The notes under the pieces were generated by a model, which saw nothing but the letters and a program-made list of their open reading frames with translations, made no database searches and was not told the DNA's origin. DNA of 64,000 nt from the NCBI GenBank assembly GCA_905233625.1, contig CAJOFJ010000020.1, positions 1 through 64,000 on the forward strand. Reading direction: 5' to 3'. Shown piece by piece: positions 25,721 through 36,700 of this stretch (position 1 is the first letter of the stretch; each line of letters starts with the position of its first letter). The translations under genes and the position numbers were made by a program. This DNA comes from an uncultured Bacteroidales bacterium. GTDB taxonomy: Bacteria > Bacteroidota > Bacteroidia > Bacteroidales > WCHB1-69.

Positions 25721-25776
25721 TAGAGACGCACGGCGGTGCGTCTCTACTATACCTAATCACTATTTCCTATCCCCTA
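25721..25776. repeat. TAGAGACGCACGG palindrome and GGGGATAGG word tract at the typA stop
   Basis: A 26-bp near-palindrome (25721-25746; TAGAGACGCACGG paired with GGTGCGTCTCTA) is followed by a tract that on the minus strand reads TAGGGGATAGGAAATAGTGATTAGG. The first TAG of that tract is the typA stop codon (25774-25776). Confidence 0.7.
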
Positions 25777-27594
25777 TTGCGCTTGTTGTTGGATCTTGAT
25801 ATTATGACGCTTGCGTTCGGTCTCATCCAAGATAATCTTGCGGAGGCGGAGCGACTGCGGAGTGATTTCCAGATATTCATCGGGACCGATATACTCCATG
25901 TATTCCTCCAGCGACATCTTGATGGCAGGAGCAATGTGCATTTTCTCGTCACTACCGGCGGCACGCATATTAGACAGTTTCTTCGATTTGCACACATTCA
26001 CCACCAAATCGTCGGGGCGGATATGCTCACCTATGACCTGACCGGCATACACCTGATCGTTGGGGTCGATGAAGAAGCGGCCGCGGTCCTGCAACTTATC
26101 AATGGCATATGGATAGCTCTGACCCGTTTCCATGGCGATGAGCACGCCTGCATGACGGCCCTGGATTTCACCTTTCCACGGCTGGAATTCGATAAAACGA
26201 TGCGACATAATCGCCTCTCCTTCGGTAGCGGTCAGCACCTGGTTTCGCAAGCCGATAATACCTCTGGAGGGAATCTGGAAGTCCAAATGCACACGATCAT
26301 TAATTGTCTCAATATTCAACAAATCACCCTTGCGGCGGGTCACAAAGTCAATCACACGGCTAGAAAATTCTTCCGGTACCAAAACTGTCAACTGCTCCAC
26401 TGGCTCGCATTTCTGGCCGTCAATTTCCTTGATAATAACCTGTGGCTGACCCACTTGCAACTCATAACCCTCACGGCGCATAGTCTCAATCAATACTGAC
26501 AAGTGCAACACGCCACGACCATAAACATTCAGCATATCAGGTGAACCCGTTTCTTCCACACGCAAAGCCAGGTTTTTCTCCAATTCAAGGAATAATCTGT
26601 CACGCAAATGCCTTGACGTTACATACTTACCTTCCTTGCCAAAGAAAGGTGAGTTGTTAATGGTGAATAACATACTCATGGTAGGCTCATCCACCTTGAT
26701 AGGTGGCAAACCTTCCGGTTCCAAGGCATCGGCCACAGTGTCACCAATCTCAAAGTTGTCAAGTCCCAGAATAGCGCACAATTCTCCAGCCTCTACAGGA
26801 GTTTTTATTTTTTCCTTGCCCAATCCTTCAAACACATACAATTCCTTGATTTTGGAAGGCACAATGCTACCGTCACGTTTCACCAAGGAAACATTTTGTC
26901 CCCATTCCAAACTACCTCTTCTGATTCGTCCCACCGCGATTCGTCCCACATACGAGGAATAATCCAAGGAAGAAATCATCATCTGCAAACTACCTTCTTC
27001 CACCTTTGGGGCAGGGATATGCTCAATAATCTGATCCAGCAGATAAGAAATATCATTAGTCGGGGTTTTCCAGTCTGGTCCCATCCAACCCTGCTTAGCC
27101 GAACCATACACTGTAGGGAAATCCAACTGGTCATCGGTAGCACCCAAATTGAACATGAGCTCAAAAACGGCCTCCTGGGCGAGTTCCGGGTTACAGTTGG
27201 GCTTATCCACCTTATTGATGACAACAATCGGTTTAAGGCCCAATTCTATGGCTTTCTGGGTCACAAAGCGGGTCTGGGGCATGGGGCCTTCAAAAGCGTC
27301 CACCACCAGCAGTACTCCGTCTGCCATATTCAGCACTCGTTCCACTTCACCACCGAAGTCACTATGGCCCGGAGTGTCAATGACGTTAATCTTGCAATCC
27401 TTATACCGGACTGAAACGTTTTTGGAGAGGATGGTGATACCTCGTTCTCTTTCCAAATCATTATTGTCCAATACCAATTCCTGCACCTGCTGGTTGGCAC
27501 GAAACAAGTGCGCCTGGTATAAAATGCGGTCAACCAAGGTAGTTTTGCCATGGTCAACGTGGGCGATAATCGCAATATTCCTAATGTTTTGCAT
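25774..27594 (-). CDS. typA: Ribosome-associated GTPase TypA/BipA
   Basis: TypA/BipA (606 residues) is a translational GTPase of the EF-G class that binds ribosomes and supports assembly and stress growth. G1 is AHVDHGKTT (residues 10-18), the switch region has RERGITILSKNV, G3 is DTPGHSDFGGE and G4 is NKVDKPNC. The C-terminal domains are complete (VPEEFSSRVIDFVTRRKGD, PSRGIIGLRNQVLTATEGEA, LRLRKIILDETERKR). The frame opens 13 codons upstream, but ATG 27594 gives the standard MQNIRNIAIIAHVDHGKT start and follows a TATCTTTG promoter by 28 nt. Its stop codon lies in a repeat tract. Confidence 0.96.
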   Translation of the reverse strand: MQNIRNIAIIAHVDHGKTTLVDRILYQAHLFRANQQVQELVLDNNDLERERGITILSKNVSVRYKDCKINVIDTPGHSDFGGEVERVLNMADGVLLVVDAFEGPMPQTRFVTQKAIELGLKPIVVINKVDKPNCNPELAQEAVFELMFNLGATDDQLDFPTVYGSAKQGWMGPDWKTPTNDISYLLDQIIEHIPAPKVEEGSLQMMISSLDYSSYVGRIAVGRIRRGSLEWGQNVSLVKRDGSIVPSKIKELYVFEGLGKEKIKTPVEAGELCAILGLDNFEIGDTVADALEPEGLPPIKVDEPTMSMLFTINNSPFFGKEGKYVTSRHLRDRLFLELEKNLALRVEETGSPDMLNVYGRGVLHLSVLIETMRREGYELQVGQPQVIIKEIDGQKCEPVEQLTVLVPEEFSSRVIDFVTRRKGDLLNIETINDRVHLDFQIPSRGIIGLRNQVLTATEGEAIMSHRFIEFQPWKGEIQGRHAGVLIAMETGQSYPYAIDKLQDRGRFFIDPNDQVYAGQVIGEHIRPDDLVVNVCKSKKLSNMRAAGSDEKMHIAPAIKMSLEEYMEYIGPDEYLEITPQSLRLRKIILDETERKRHNIKIQQQAQ

Positions 27595-27622
27595 CTTCTG
27601 AGAACGTATTTTTTTGAGGGTG

Positions 27623-27630
27623 CAAAGATA
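27623..27630 (-). promoter_or_regulatory. -7 promoter box TATCTTTG for typA
   Basis: Reads TATCTTTG on the minus strand, 28 nt ahead of the chosen typA ATG; the longer frame would start upstream of the transcript. Confidence 0.7.
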
Positions 27631-27631
27631 C

Positions 27632-27661
27632 AAAAAAACGGGGTACCTTGCGATACCCCGT
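27632..27661 (-). terminator. Rho-independent terminator of the giant adhesin gene
   Basis: On the minus strand ACGGGGTA pairs with TACCCCGT (8-bp stem, 8-nt loop) and is followed by seven T residues. It lies about 48 nt after the adhesin stop and just ahead of the typA promoter. Confidence 0.85.
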
Positions 27662-27670
27662 GTAATATTT

Positions 27671-27700
27671 TGTAGAGACGCATGGTCGTGCGTCTCTACA
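27671..27700. repeat. TGTAGAGACGCA palindrome downstream of the giant adhesin
   Basis: A 30-bp inverted repeat (TGTAGAGACGCATGG with its near complement) between the adhesin stop and its terminator. It is the same family as 20554-20577 and 25721-25746, with one paired difference in the stem. Confidence 0.75.
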
Positions 27701-27708
27701 TTTGGTTA

Positions 27709-30700
27709 TTATTTAACGATAGCCACTTTGTAAACACCTACACCGTTTTCGGTAGCCAGTCTTACAACATAGTTGCCTTCAGCCACATTCAGTGAAATCA
27801 CTTCAGGACTGCTCAGTACTTTGCCAGTATAAACTTGCTTACCATAGATGTCATAGATGTCAACATTGCTGATAGCGATACCGTCTTCGTTCACAATGTA
27901 AATATTGTTCTGGAAGCTGTAAACCTTGATACTTGACATGTCGGCATCAGCAATACCCACACCGTTTCTGGTTGTGAAACCGTTTTCAGCCCATTCAGAT
28001 TCTAATGAGGTACCACAGATAGCCTTAACACCCCATGAATACAGTGTGTTAGGAGTCAAACCTGACAAGGACAAAGTAGTGGTGTTTACAGTTTGAGTCT
28101 GATATGTAGTTTCACCAGCAGCTCTGTAGCGAACTTCGTAGCTCGGAGCGGTACCTACCCAGCTCAAATCAGCTGAAGTAGAGGTGACGTTCATAGCAGT
28201 CAAGTTGGTCGGCATGTAGCAAGCAGCCTCGAAGACAGCTGTAATAGTATGATCGTTGGTTACATTGTTGAAAGTAAAGCCAGAGATTGCACCTCTGCTT
28301 GAACCGTCAACGATTACATCGCTGATAACATAGAATTCATCAGGAGTGATGGTGAATTCAACACTGCTACCATATTCAACACCCGTTTGAGTAGCAGGTG
28401 CGATAGTACCATTGATGCCCTGAACAACGGTGATGGTGAAGGTCTTCGGCTGAGTAGTAGCTGTCAAGGTGATGTCTGCCAAAACAGGATCCAGCGTGAA
28501 GGTTCCGATACCATTGTTGTAGTCTACATTCACTACGCCATTGCCAGCGGTAACACTTACGATGTCATAACCCACTTCAGGAATAATCATGTATGAAGGA
28601 GTTGCACCATATGCGTAGGTCAGGGTACCAGGAGTAATAGTAGCGTGTGCAGGCTGATCAACAGTAACTGTTACGTAGTCTGATGCGAAGTTAGCGAAGA
28701 TAGTGTAATCGCTCTGAACATCGATAATTGTGAAGCTGTTGTTTGTAACAGCAACTTCTTCACCGTTTGCCATAACATTAACCAAATGATAACCAGCAGC
28801 GGCATTCAGAGTATAAGGAACACTGCTTCCAGCTTGAACGGTAAGAGTAGCAGGTGTAATTGTGCAACCCTCAATGTTAGAAGTAGCGGTCAAGGTGTAC
28901 ATAACAGCCTCGAAGGTTACATCAACAGTATGGTTTGCAGTAACGTTGATGAATTCATAGAATTCAACAGCGCCAACACTTATACCGTCAACAACAACAT
29001 CAGCAACCTGATAATTAGCGTCAGGAGTAATGTTCAAGCTGAAGTTGCTACCATAAACAACATTTTCGCTTATTGAAGCAGCACCATTCACAGTACCATA
29101 TTCACTTGCGTTTGCAGTAATAGTGTACATGAACTGAGCGAAGGTTACGCTTACACTGTGATCAGCATCGATACTAGTATAAGGTACACTCAAAGTAACC
29201 ATAGCATCTTCCTGAGTGTAAGTGGTGGTTACACCGTCAATTTCTGTAGATGAAATGTACCAACCTTCGTTAGCGTTGATTTCGTATGTTAAATCAGTAC
29301 CATAGTTTACAATCTGAGTTCCCTCAGGAGTAATGCTACCACCTTCAGTTACTTCAGAAGTCATAGTGTAAGTATTCACTGCGAAATAAGTGTTGATAAC
29401 ATAGTTGTCAGCCACATTTTCGATTGTGTAAGTGAAGGTTTCAGGATCAGTGATTTCCATTTCATTGTTATTGAACACCACTGAAACGATATGATGTCCT
29501 TCAGCTGCGGTAGCGGTGAATTCATAATCAACCGGACTTTCAGGATCATAAATGAAGCTGATACCGTCGCTTACAGTACCTTCACCATATGCATTAGTAG
29601 TAATGGTATAGGTGTTAGCAACGAATACGATATCGAATACGTGAGCTTCTTCAATGTAGTTGAACTGGTAGTTATTGGCAGTGTACAGGTTCTGACCATC
29701 CAAAGTAACATTGTCGATAGAATAACCGGTAGCGGGTACGATATTGCTATACCAGTTGTCAGCGTAGTTCACGATAGTGCTGTAACTGTCACCATCAACC
29801 AAGAGACCGCTTGCGTCAGCATAACCCTGACCAGCAATCACATTGTAAGTGATAGCAAAGGTATCAACCTTAACCACAGCTTCGATAGTGTAGTTTTCAG
29901 CGATAGAATCCATAGTGAAGTAGTAGTAATGAGGATCACTACCGAATACCACTTCGTCAATTCTGTTTTCACCATTCACGAGGAACTGATACAGGTGGAA
30001 ATGCTCTTCAACCGTACCAACAACCATCATAGGATCATATTCAGCCACATACTGGGTGTCAGGAGTAATAGTACCCATGATATCCGTAATGCTGTCATAC
30101 GTATTGTAATTGCTTACGAATGCATCGATTCTGTAACCGAACTGGATGTCCACAGTCTGAGTTTCAGTAACATCTTCGAAAGTGTAGCTGTCAATACGAC
30201 CTTGAGACTCACCGTTAACAAAAACATTCACAATATGATAGCCGTCGTTTACATCAGCACCGAAAGCAACGGTAGTATCCACATCGTGATTTACGGAATA
30301 GTCAACCCAAGTGGTGTAGGTTTCACCTGCGTTCAACAGTTCACTATCATTAGCATAACCCTTACCAGTCAAAACATTGTAGTTGATAGCCACAGTGTCT
30401 CTTCTGAAAGTAGCGTTCAGATAGTAATTAGCCACCACTAAAGTATCAATAGTATAGTTGTAAGTGCCATCACCATTGTTCACAACATCGGCGAATACAT
30501 CTTCTGGGTTATCAGGAACCACCAGGCTGAGGGTCAAGCCAGCCAAATGATAGTGAGGATCAGCCACCATGTTCACAGTGAAAGGATCAGGATTGATAGT
30601 AGTGTCAGTAGCTGCGGGAACAAATGCACCACCGAGATCGCTATAGAGGTCTGATCTGTAGTTTTCAACAGTCTTGAAGATATGGAATTCAAGTTTGAAA

Positions 30701-33700
30701 TCTACGAATACGGTATGAGGCTCTGTAACATTCTCCAAGGTATAGAGCATGAAGTTAGCGCCTGTACCGTCTTCGGGAACAACCTGTACATCGTCAACCC
30801 ATACACCAGCCACGTGGTACATAGGAGCCGGCACAAGGTTCAAAGTGAGGTTTTCACCATAGTTGACAGCGATAGTGCCATTAGGAGTAACCGTACCACC
30901 CAACTCATTGTAAGTTACGATAACATCGTTAACAGGATATACTTTGAAGTTATCGATGCTGAAACCTAAGTTGCCAGGCAATGAAGTGGCGTGGAAACCG
31001 AAGTTGTAGATACCGTCTGCGTCAATAGTGATAGTAGTGGTAGCTGTCTCATTGGTAGTATTGTTGAAACTATGAGTAGCCACAGCGTTGGTCATATCGG
31101 CGATATGTGCGCCATTGCCATAGAATAATTCGAAGGATTCGGTCAGTGAGCTATTAGCTTTATAGTCATAGATAATGGTATAAGTACCAGCAGCCATTTC
31201 AATACAAGGTGACATCATCCAGTCGTCAGCAGCGGCCAAATCGTTGAAAGTATAGTAAATCTCGTTGTCCAGATTCATAGTGACACCGTCGTTGTTGGCA
31301 TCGATCGGGTTCCAACCATGGTTGATAGTCAGACCAGCGAATGTTTCAACGTAAGGAACAGTGGCAGGTTCCAGAACAGTAATAGGAGCGGAAGCAACTG
31401 TATTGTTAGCATCCACAAGGTCACCTTCCAATTCAACCCAAGCAACGATGAAGTTTGCACCAGCTGCAAATGTGGGCAACTGACCGAAAGTATATTCAGC
31501 AGTTTCATTGAAAGCAATCGGAGTTTCCAAAGTAACAGTTTCATGAACCGGAGTTTCCTCGTTCACTTGATAATAAGCTTCGAAAGTACTCACTGTACCT
31601 TCATAACCCATATTCTTCACACCAATAGTAACTGCATCTTCCACATCGCAAGCGTCAGCAAAAGTGTTGATGTCTGTGATAGCCAAATCTGTAGCTTCAG
31701 GACAAATGGTCAGTCTAATATTGCTATGGTGTTTTCTTAATGTACCTGCCTGTCCAGCATACGCTGCCGCATCTTGTTGCCATGTAAGAGCTGAATTGTG
31801 AGTAGTGGTTGTCGTCTTAAAGGTATGAGAAGAACTATTATAAGCACCCGAATTATCTTCAACAACGATAGCCAAATTACCACCAGCGTATGAAAATGGT
31901 GTATTCAAGGCAAATTCGTTCCAACCTTGTGCACAATTCAGATTGCCTTCATATACCAATTGTAATCCATCTGTAATCCAGTCACTTGTGCTTGCAAATT
32001 CTGATTTGTCAGTATTTACCATATAAATCTTCACATTGTTCTTACTTGTCATGGCACTTGAGTAAGCATATTCAAATGAAATGGAAGAAATGGTGCCCAC
32101 GGCATTGATTTCCTCTGCGGTAAGAATTTGCTGAGTATAAGAATAATTATAGTAGTTACCAACAGGAATATAATTCTGATTTGAACCAGTACCTGCAATC
32201 TCTGCATCAGTACCTGCGATACACTTAGTTGCGAAACCAATCGCATCGGTATATTCACTTTCATCACCAGTACCGCAAACAGCCTTTACACGTACAGTGT
32301 AGTTGGTTGAAGCCTGGAGGTTGTTCAGGAGAGCATAAGTGGTGTCAACAGAAACACTGGTCCAGGTAGCATCACCCTCTACCATGTATTCAACAGCATA
32401 AGCAGCCTGGTCATAATTATCAGCCCAATTGACAGCAGCTGTATGGTCAGTAACTTCTGAAACAGTTAATGATGAAGGAACGAAGCAAGTGGGAATAGCT
32501 TCCACCAAAATATTATCAACATATGTATAATTGTACCAATAGCTATTGGTATAACCTTCTGGTTTTTCTTTAGTTTCACGGAATGCGATATAACCATTTC
32601 CACTATAATCACTCAATGGAATTGTAAATCTTTCACCTGCAACAGGAGCAGAAATAGTTTGAATAAGGGTGAAACTTGTTTCAGGATTAGCAGCGTCAGT
32701 AACAACACCCACATCCAATCTTGAACCATAGTAAGTAGAAGTTGAATTATATGCTTTTGCATCAAAAGAAATCATCAAGGTATTAATTGCGGCGTCCAAC
32801 TGAGGCAGCACAGCATACACTTCACCATATGAAGTTGAAGTTGAAGTAGTGCAATAGCTATATAATCTCAATGAGTTGGTACCGCTCACAGCGTATGATG
32901 AGCTATTGTAAATACCTGCACCGTATGAGGTTGAAGTACCCGTATATTTTCTGTTCCAGCAGAGTGGCATTACCATGGTTGACTGGCTTGTTGTGGAAGT
33001 ATAAGCGTCGAAATTCTCTGCGAAAGGAACTGCGGCCAAACCACAAACAGTGTTGATACTTAATTCTGTGCTTGTTACTTCTGACTCGTCAGTAGCTGAG
33101 CAAATAGCTTTTACGCTGAATGGCAGTACATAGTGGGTAGAAGCTGACAAACCCGTAATGATGTAAGGATTTTCGGTAGTAGTTAATGTAGTGGTTTGAT
33201 CACCAATGGTATAAGAAACTTCCCATTCAGTTTCGCTGCCACCGGCAGTCCAAGAAACTTGAGCTGTGGTTTCAGTAACTGTACCAACGGTAATAGCAGA
33301 CGGTTTCATGCAAGAGGGAGCTTCCTCAATTGCAACATTATCCACAAAGATTGCACCACTACCATAGTTGGCATTAGAGAAGAACTGCAATATGATAGAT
33401 TTACCAGCGTATGCTGCCAATGAAATAGGATCAGCCTCGGTGAATGTACCTGGATTTGTATAATTAGAACCAGTACTTGTGTATGATCCCAACTCAACAG
33501 CTTGTGTTGTGCCTTGTTCTATTACATTTACCTTGAATGCACCGCAACTTGCTCTGTGTGAATAGTCAAACTTCAATACATATACACCTGTATTTGGCAA
33601 TGTGATCACTGGCGAATTGATAAGTGCCGTACCACTTTGTACATAGTAATTGTACATACGCATCATTTTATTACCGCTATAGCTATATACACCCCAAATA

Positions 33701-36700
33701 CGTTCAGGATAATTGTTTATTGTTGAAGAAGTAGAAGCACTATTGTCCCAGCAATTGGCTACTGTACTAGCATCAAAACCCTCAAAGTTTTCGTTCCATG
33801 GTAAGCTACTTATTGCCAAACAAGGAGTAGTGAAACTTGCAGCTGCTGACCAGTCGGAATAATCTTCACCACCACAATTGGTACGTACACTTACCTGATA
33901 AGTGGTACTGCCTTCCAAAGTAAATACGGTTGACAAATCAACAGTGGTCCCATTAACCGTAGCAGTTTGTTCACCAATCATCAATTCGTAAGAAGCAGGA
34001 GTACCAAGTTCATTTGGTGTAATGGTAGCGGTTAAACCGTTAACGCTGATAGAAGGAGTACCGCAAGTCGGAGCCGGCTTGATAGTCACATCATCCAAAA
34101 AGACACCATGACCATAATTACCTGTCGCTTCGAAAGCAAATTGGCAAGAAGAAGACATTGCAGCAGCAATAGAAGTAATACTACTTGTGTAAGCCTGCAA
34201 CAATACCCAATTGCTGCTCATAGAAGTACGGTAATAAACTCTCAATTCATCTTGATCTCCAGCCCATTCAGCTTGTGAATGTTTGAAAGTCAAAATAAGA
34301 TTTGAAGAAGAAGACAAATCAAATGCAGGAGTAACCAACTTGGTTACGTAATCATAGTCACTAACAACAAACGTAGCATCATTGCTGCCTGAACCATATG
34401 TTACGTCGACATCTACTTCCCAGTTTTGCGTATCAGAAACATATTCTTGTGACCAGCATTCGGGCGGGAAGACATCACCTTCGAAGTCCTGAGTGTAAGG
34501 AATTTCAGTCAAAGGCATACAAGGAGTGGTAACCATGAGGGTAACCCAGTTGCTCTCCATGTTCTCGCCGCAAACTGACTGAACACCCATTTCATAAGTA
34601 ACATTGGATGCTAAACCTGAAATCGTAACGAAGGGATTCCAACCTTCAAATGGTACATTTACAACTACAGTGGTATATTCTTCAGCACTTTCCTCTTTAT
34701 ATCTAACATTATACTGTGCAGGAGTTCCCCATTCACCATTGTTCCAATGTAATTGGGCGGAAGTGAAATCAAAACTCAAATTCATAGGATCAGAGCAAGC
34801 GGGAGCGGTGGTCTGAGTAACAGGACCATTCCATACGCCATTGTCACCTGCACAAACTACTCTTACATAGAAGTCGTAAGTTGTCTCGTAATTCAATCCA
34901 CCAATTGTAGTGGCAGTAGTGTCGGTTACATCAACAATAGTACCTTCATCCAAGTTGAAACCTTGTTCACCATATTGAATCTGATAGTTGGTAACTGCTT
35001 CATCAGCTTCCCAAGCCAAGTCAACAGTAGTACCCGTTACATTGGAAGTAGTCAAAGCAGTAACTTCGAACGGACACTGGTTAACATTAACATTATAGAA
35101 ATACTGGAAGCTTGTGCTGTTGTTCACAATCTTGAAGTTAACAGCTCTACCTTTATACAGGTCGGCGATGGCAACCGTAACGATTGTATTTTGGTTAGGA
35201 GCAATACCCGAATAAATTGCTTCAAAACGGTCGGCTCTGGTACCTCTGTATGAAGCCAAAATAGTATATTCACCTGCACCGCGTACTTCAAATGACAAGT
35301 AAGTCGGGTTTTCAGCAGGAATATTGATAGCGGGAGTGATCAACTCTGCACCATTGGTATTTGAATATGCGTAACCACTGGTTGAGAAATGGAAATTCTG
35401 ATTTTCCCAGCAAGTGGGCATAGTGTTTGTTGAGAATTCTTCAGCGAAAGGAATTTCAAAGGCAGCGCAACCTGAATGGAAAGAAGTGCTTGCCCATTCG
35501 CTCTGGTTTTCTGTGTCGTTAGGATCACATAAAGCTTTCACGCGTACCTCATAATCGGTGTTGCCTTGCAAACCACCAAAAGTGGTCATCGGAATCAAGC
35601 TTACTTCGATAGAAGTCCAAGCGTCGTCACCAGCAGTAGCGGGTTTGAACTGTACCAACCAAGCACTTTCTTCACCACCGGGGAGCCAAGTCAAAGTTGT
35701 TGTATTGGAAATATTAGAAGTTTCCAGATTAGTAACAGGAGCGCAGATACCCTCGGTTCTGAAAGAGGTGGTAAGCACTTCACTCCAGTTGTTTTCACCA
35801 CAGTTGGCCTTTACGCGAACGCTGTAGTTGGTCAACTGAGCCAGTTCGGTCAAAGTGTAAGTGGTGTCATTTACATCAACAGAAGTCCATTCGGTAGCAC
35901 CTTCTGCCATATATTCCACGATGAAAGCGGTCTCGTCTGCTGAACCAGCAACCCAAGTCAGCACTGCGCTGTTAGGAGTGATGTCAGAAACTTCCAAAGC
36001 AGTGGGAGCAACACAAGCGATTTGATCGTCACATGCAACCACAGTAACATCCATGTTCAACTTCATGTTGTTTCTATACTCATTGAAGTATTTGGTACCA
36101 GTTGCTGTTGCAGGACTTGTATATGATACTGCTGATTGAGTATCATCATAATGCATAATAGACTTGTTAGTAGTAGTTGAATGAACATAGAAAGAACCTC
36201 CGTTCCATGAACCATTACCTTCATAATAAGCTACTACCAAATTATCACCAGTATATTCAAACGGAGTATCAAAGGTGAAAGTATTCCAACCCGTTTGATA
36301 AGCGTATGAAGAAGGTCCTTCATATACCAAAGTCAAGTTTGCTGGATCAATATAATCGGTATTGCTATCGAATACTGATTTTGTAGTATTAGCCATCCAG
36401 ATTTTAATATTACCGGTACTTGTGGAAGCCGGTGCGGATGAACAATTGAAACTTACAGAATAGATATTACCTGCAGTTGTATTAATTTCCTCAGCATCAA
36501 TAATCTGCTGTGAATAAGTATAATTATAGGTTCCATAGAACGGCAAATAAGAATTAGTGCTTGTTCCATTACCAATAAGAACATCGTCTTGTGTAGTCAC
36601 TACTGTTTCCGACTGGCAAGCCACTGCGAAAGTACCAGTAGTCCAAGCGCTCACGTTCTCGCCGCAAACAGCCTGCACTCTCATATCATAGTTGCTGTTG

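Noticed and set aside
25708..26499. 263-codon plus-strand frame opposite typA
   Set aside because: Antisense shadow of the conserved TypA C-terminal domains.
29491..30441. 316-codon open frame on the plus strand opposite the giant adhesin
   Set aside because: It is antisense to clear adhesin repeat domains and shows no domain, signal or ribosome site; long shadow frames are expected from the biased codons there.
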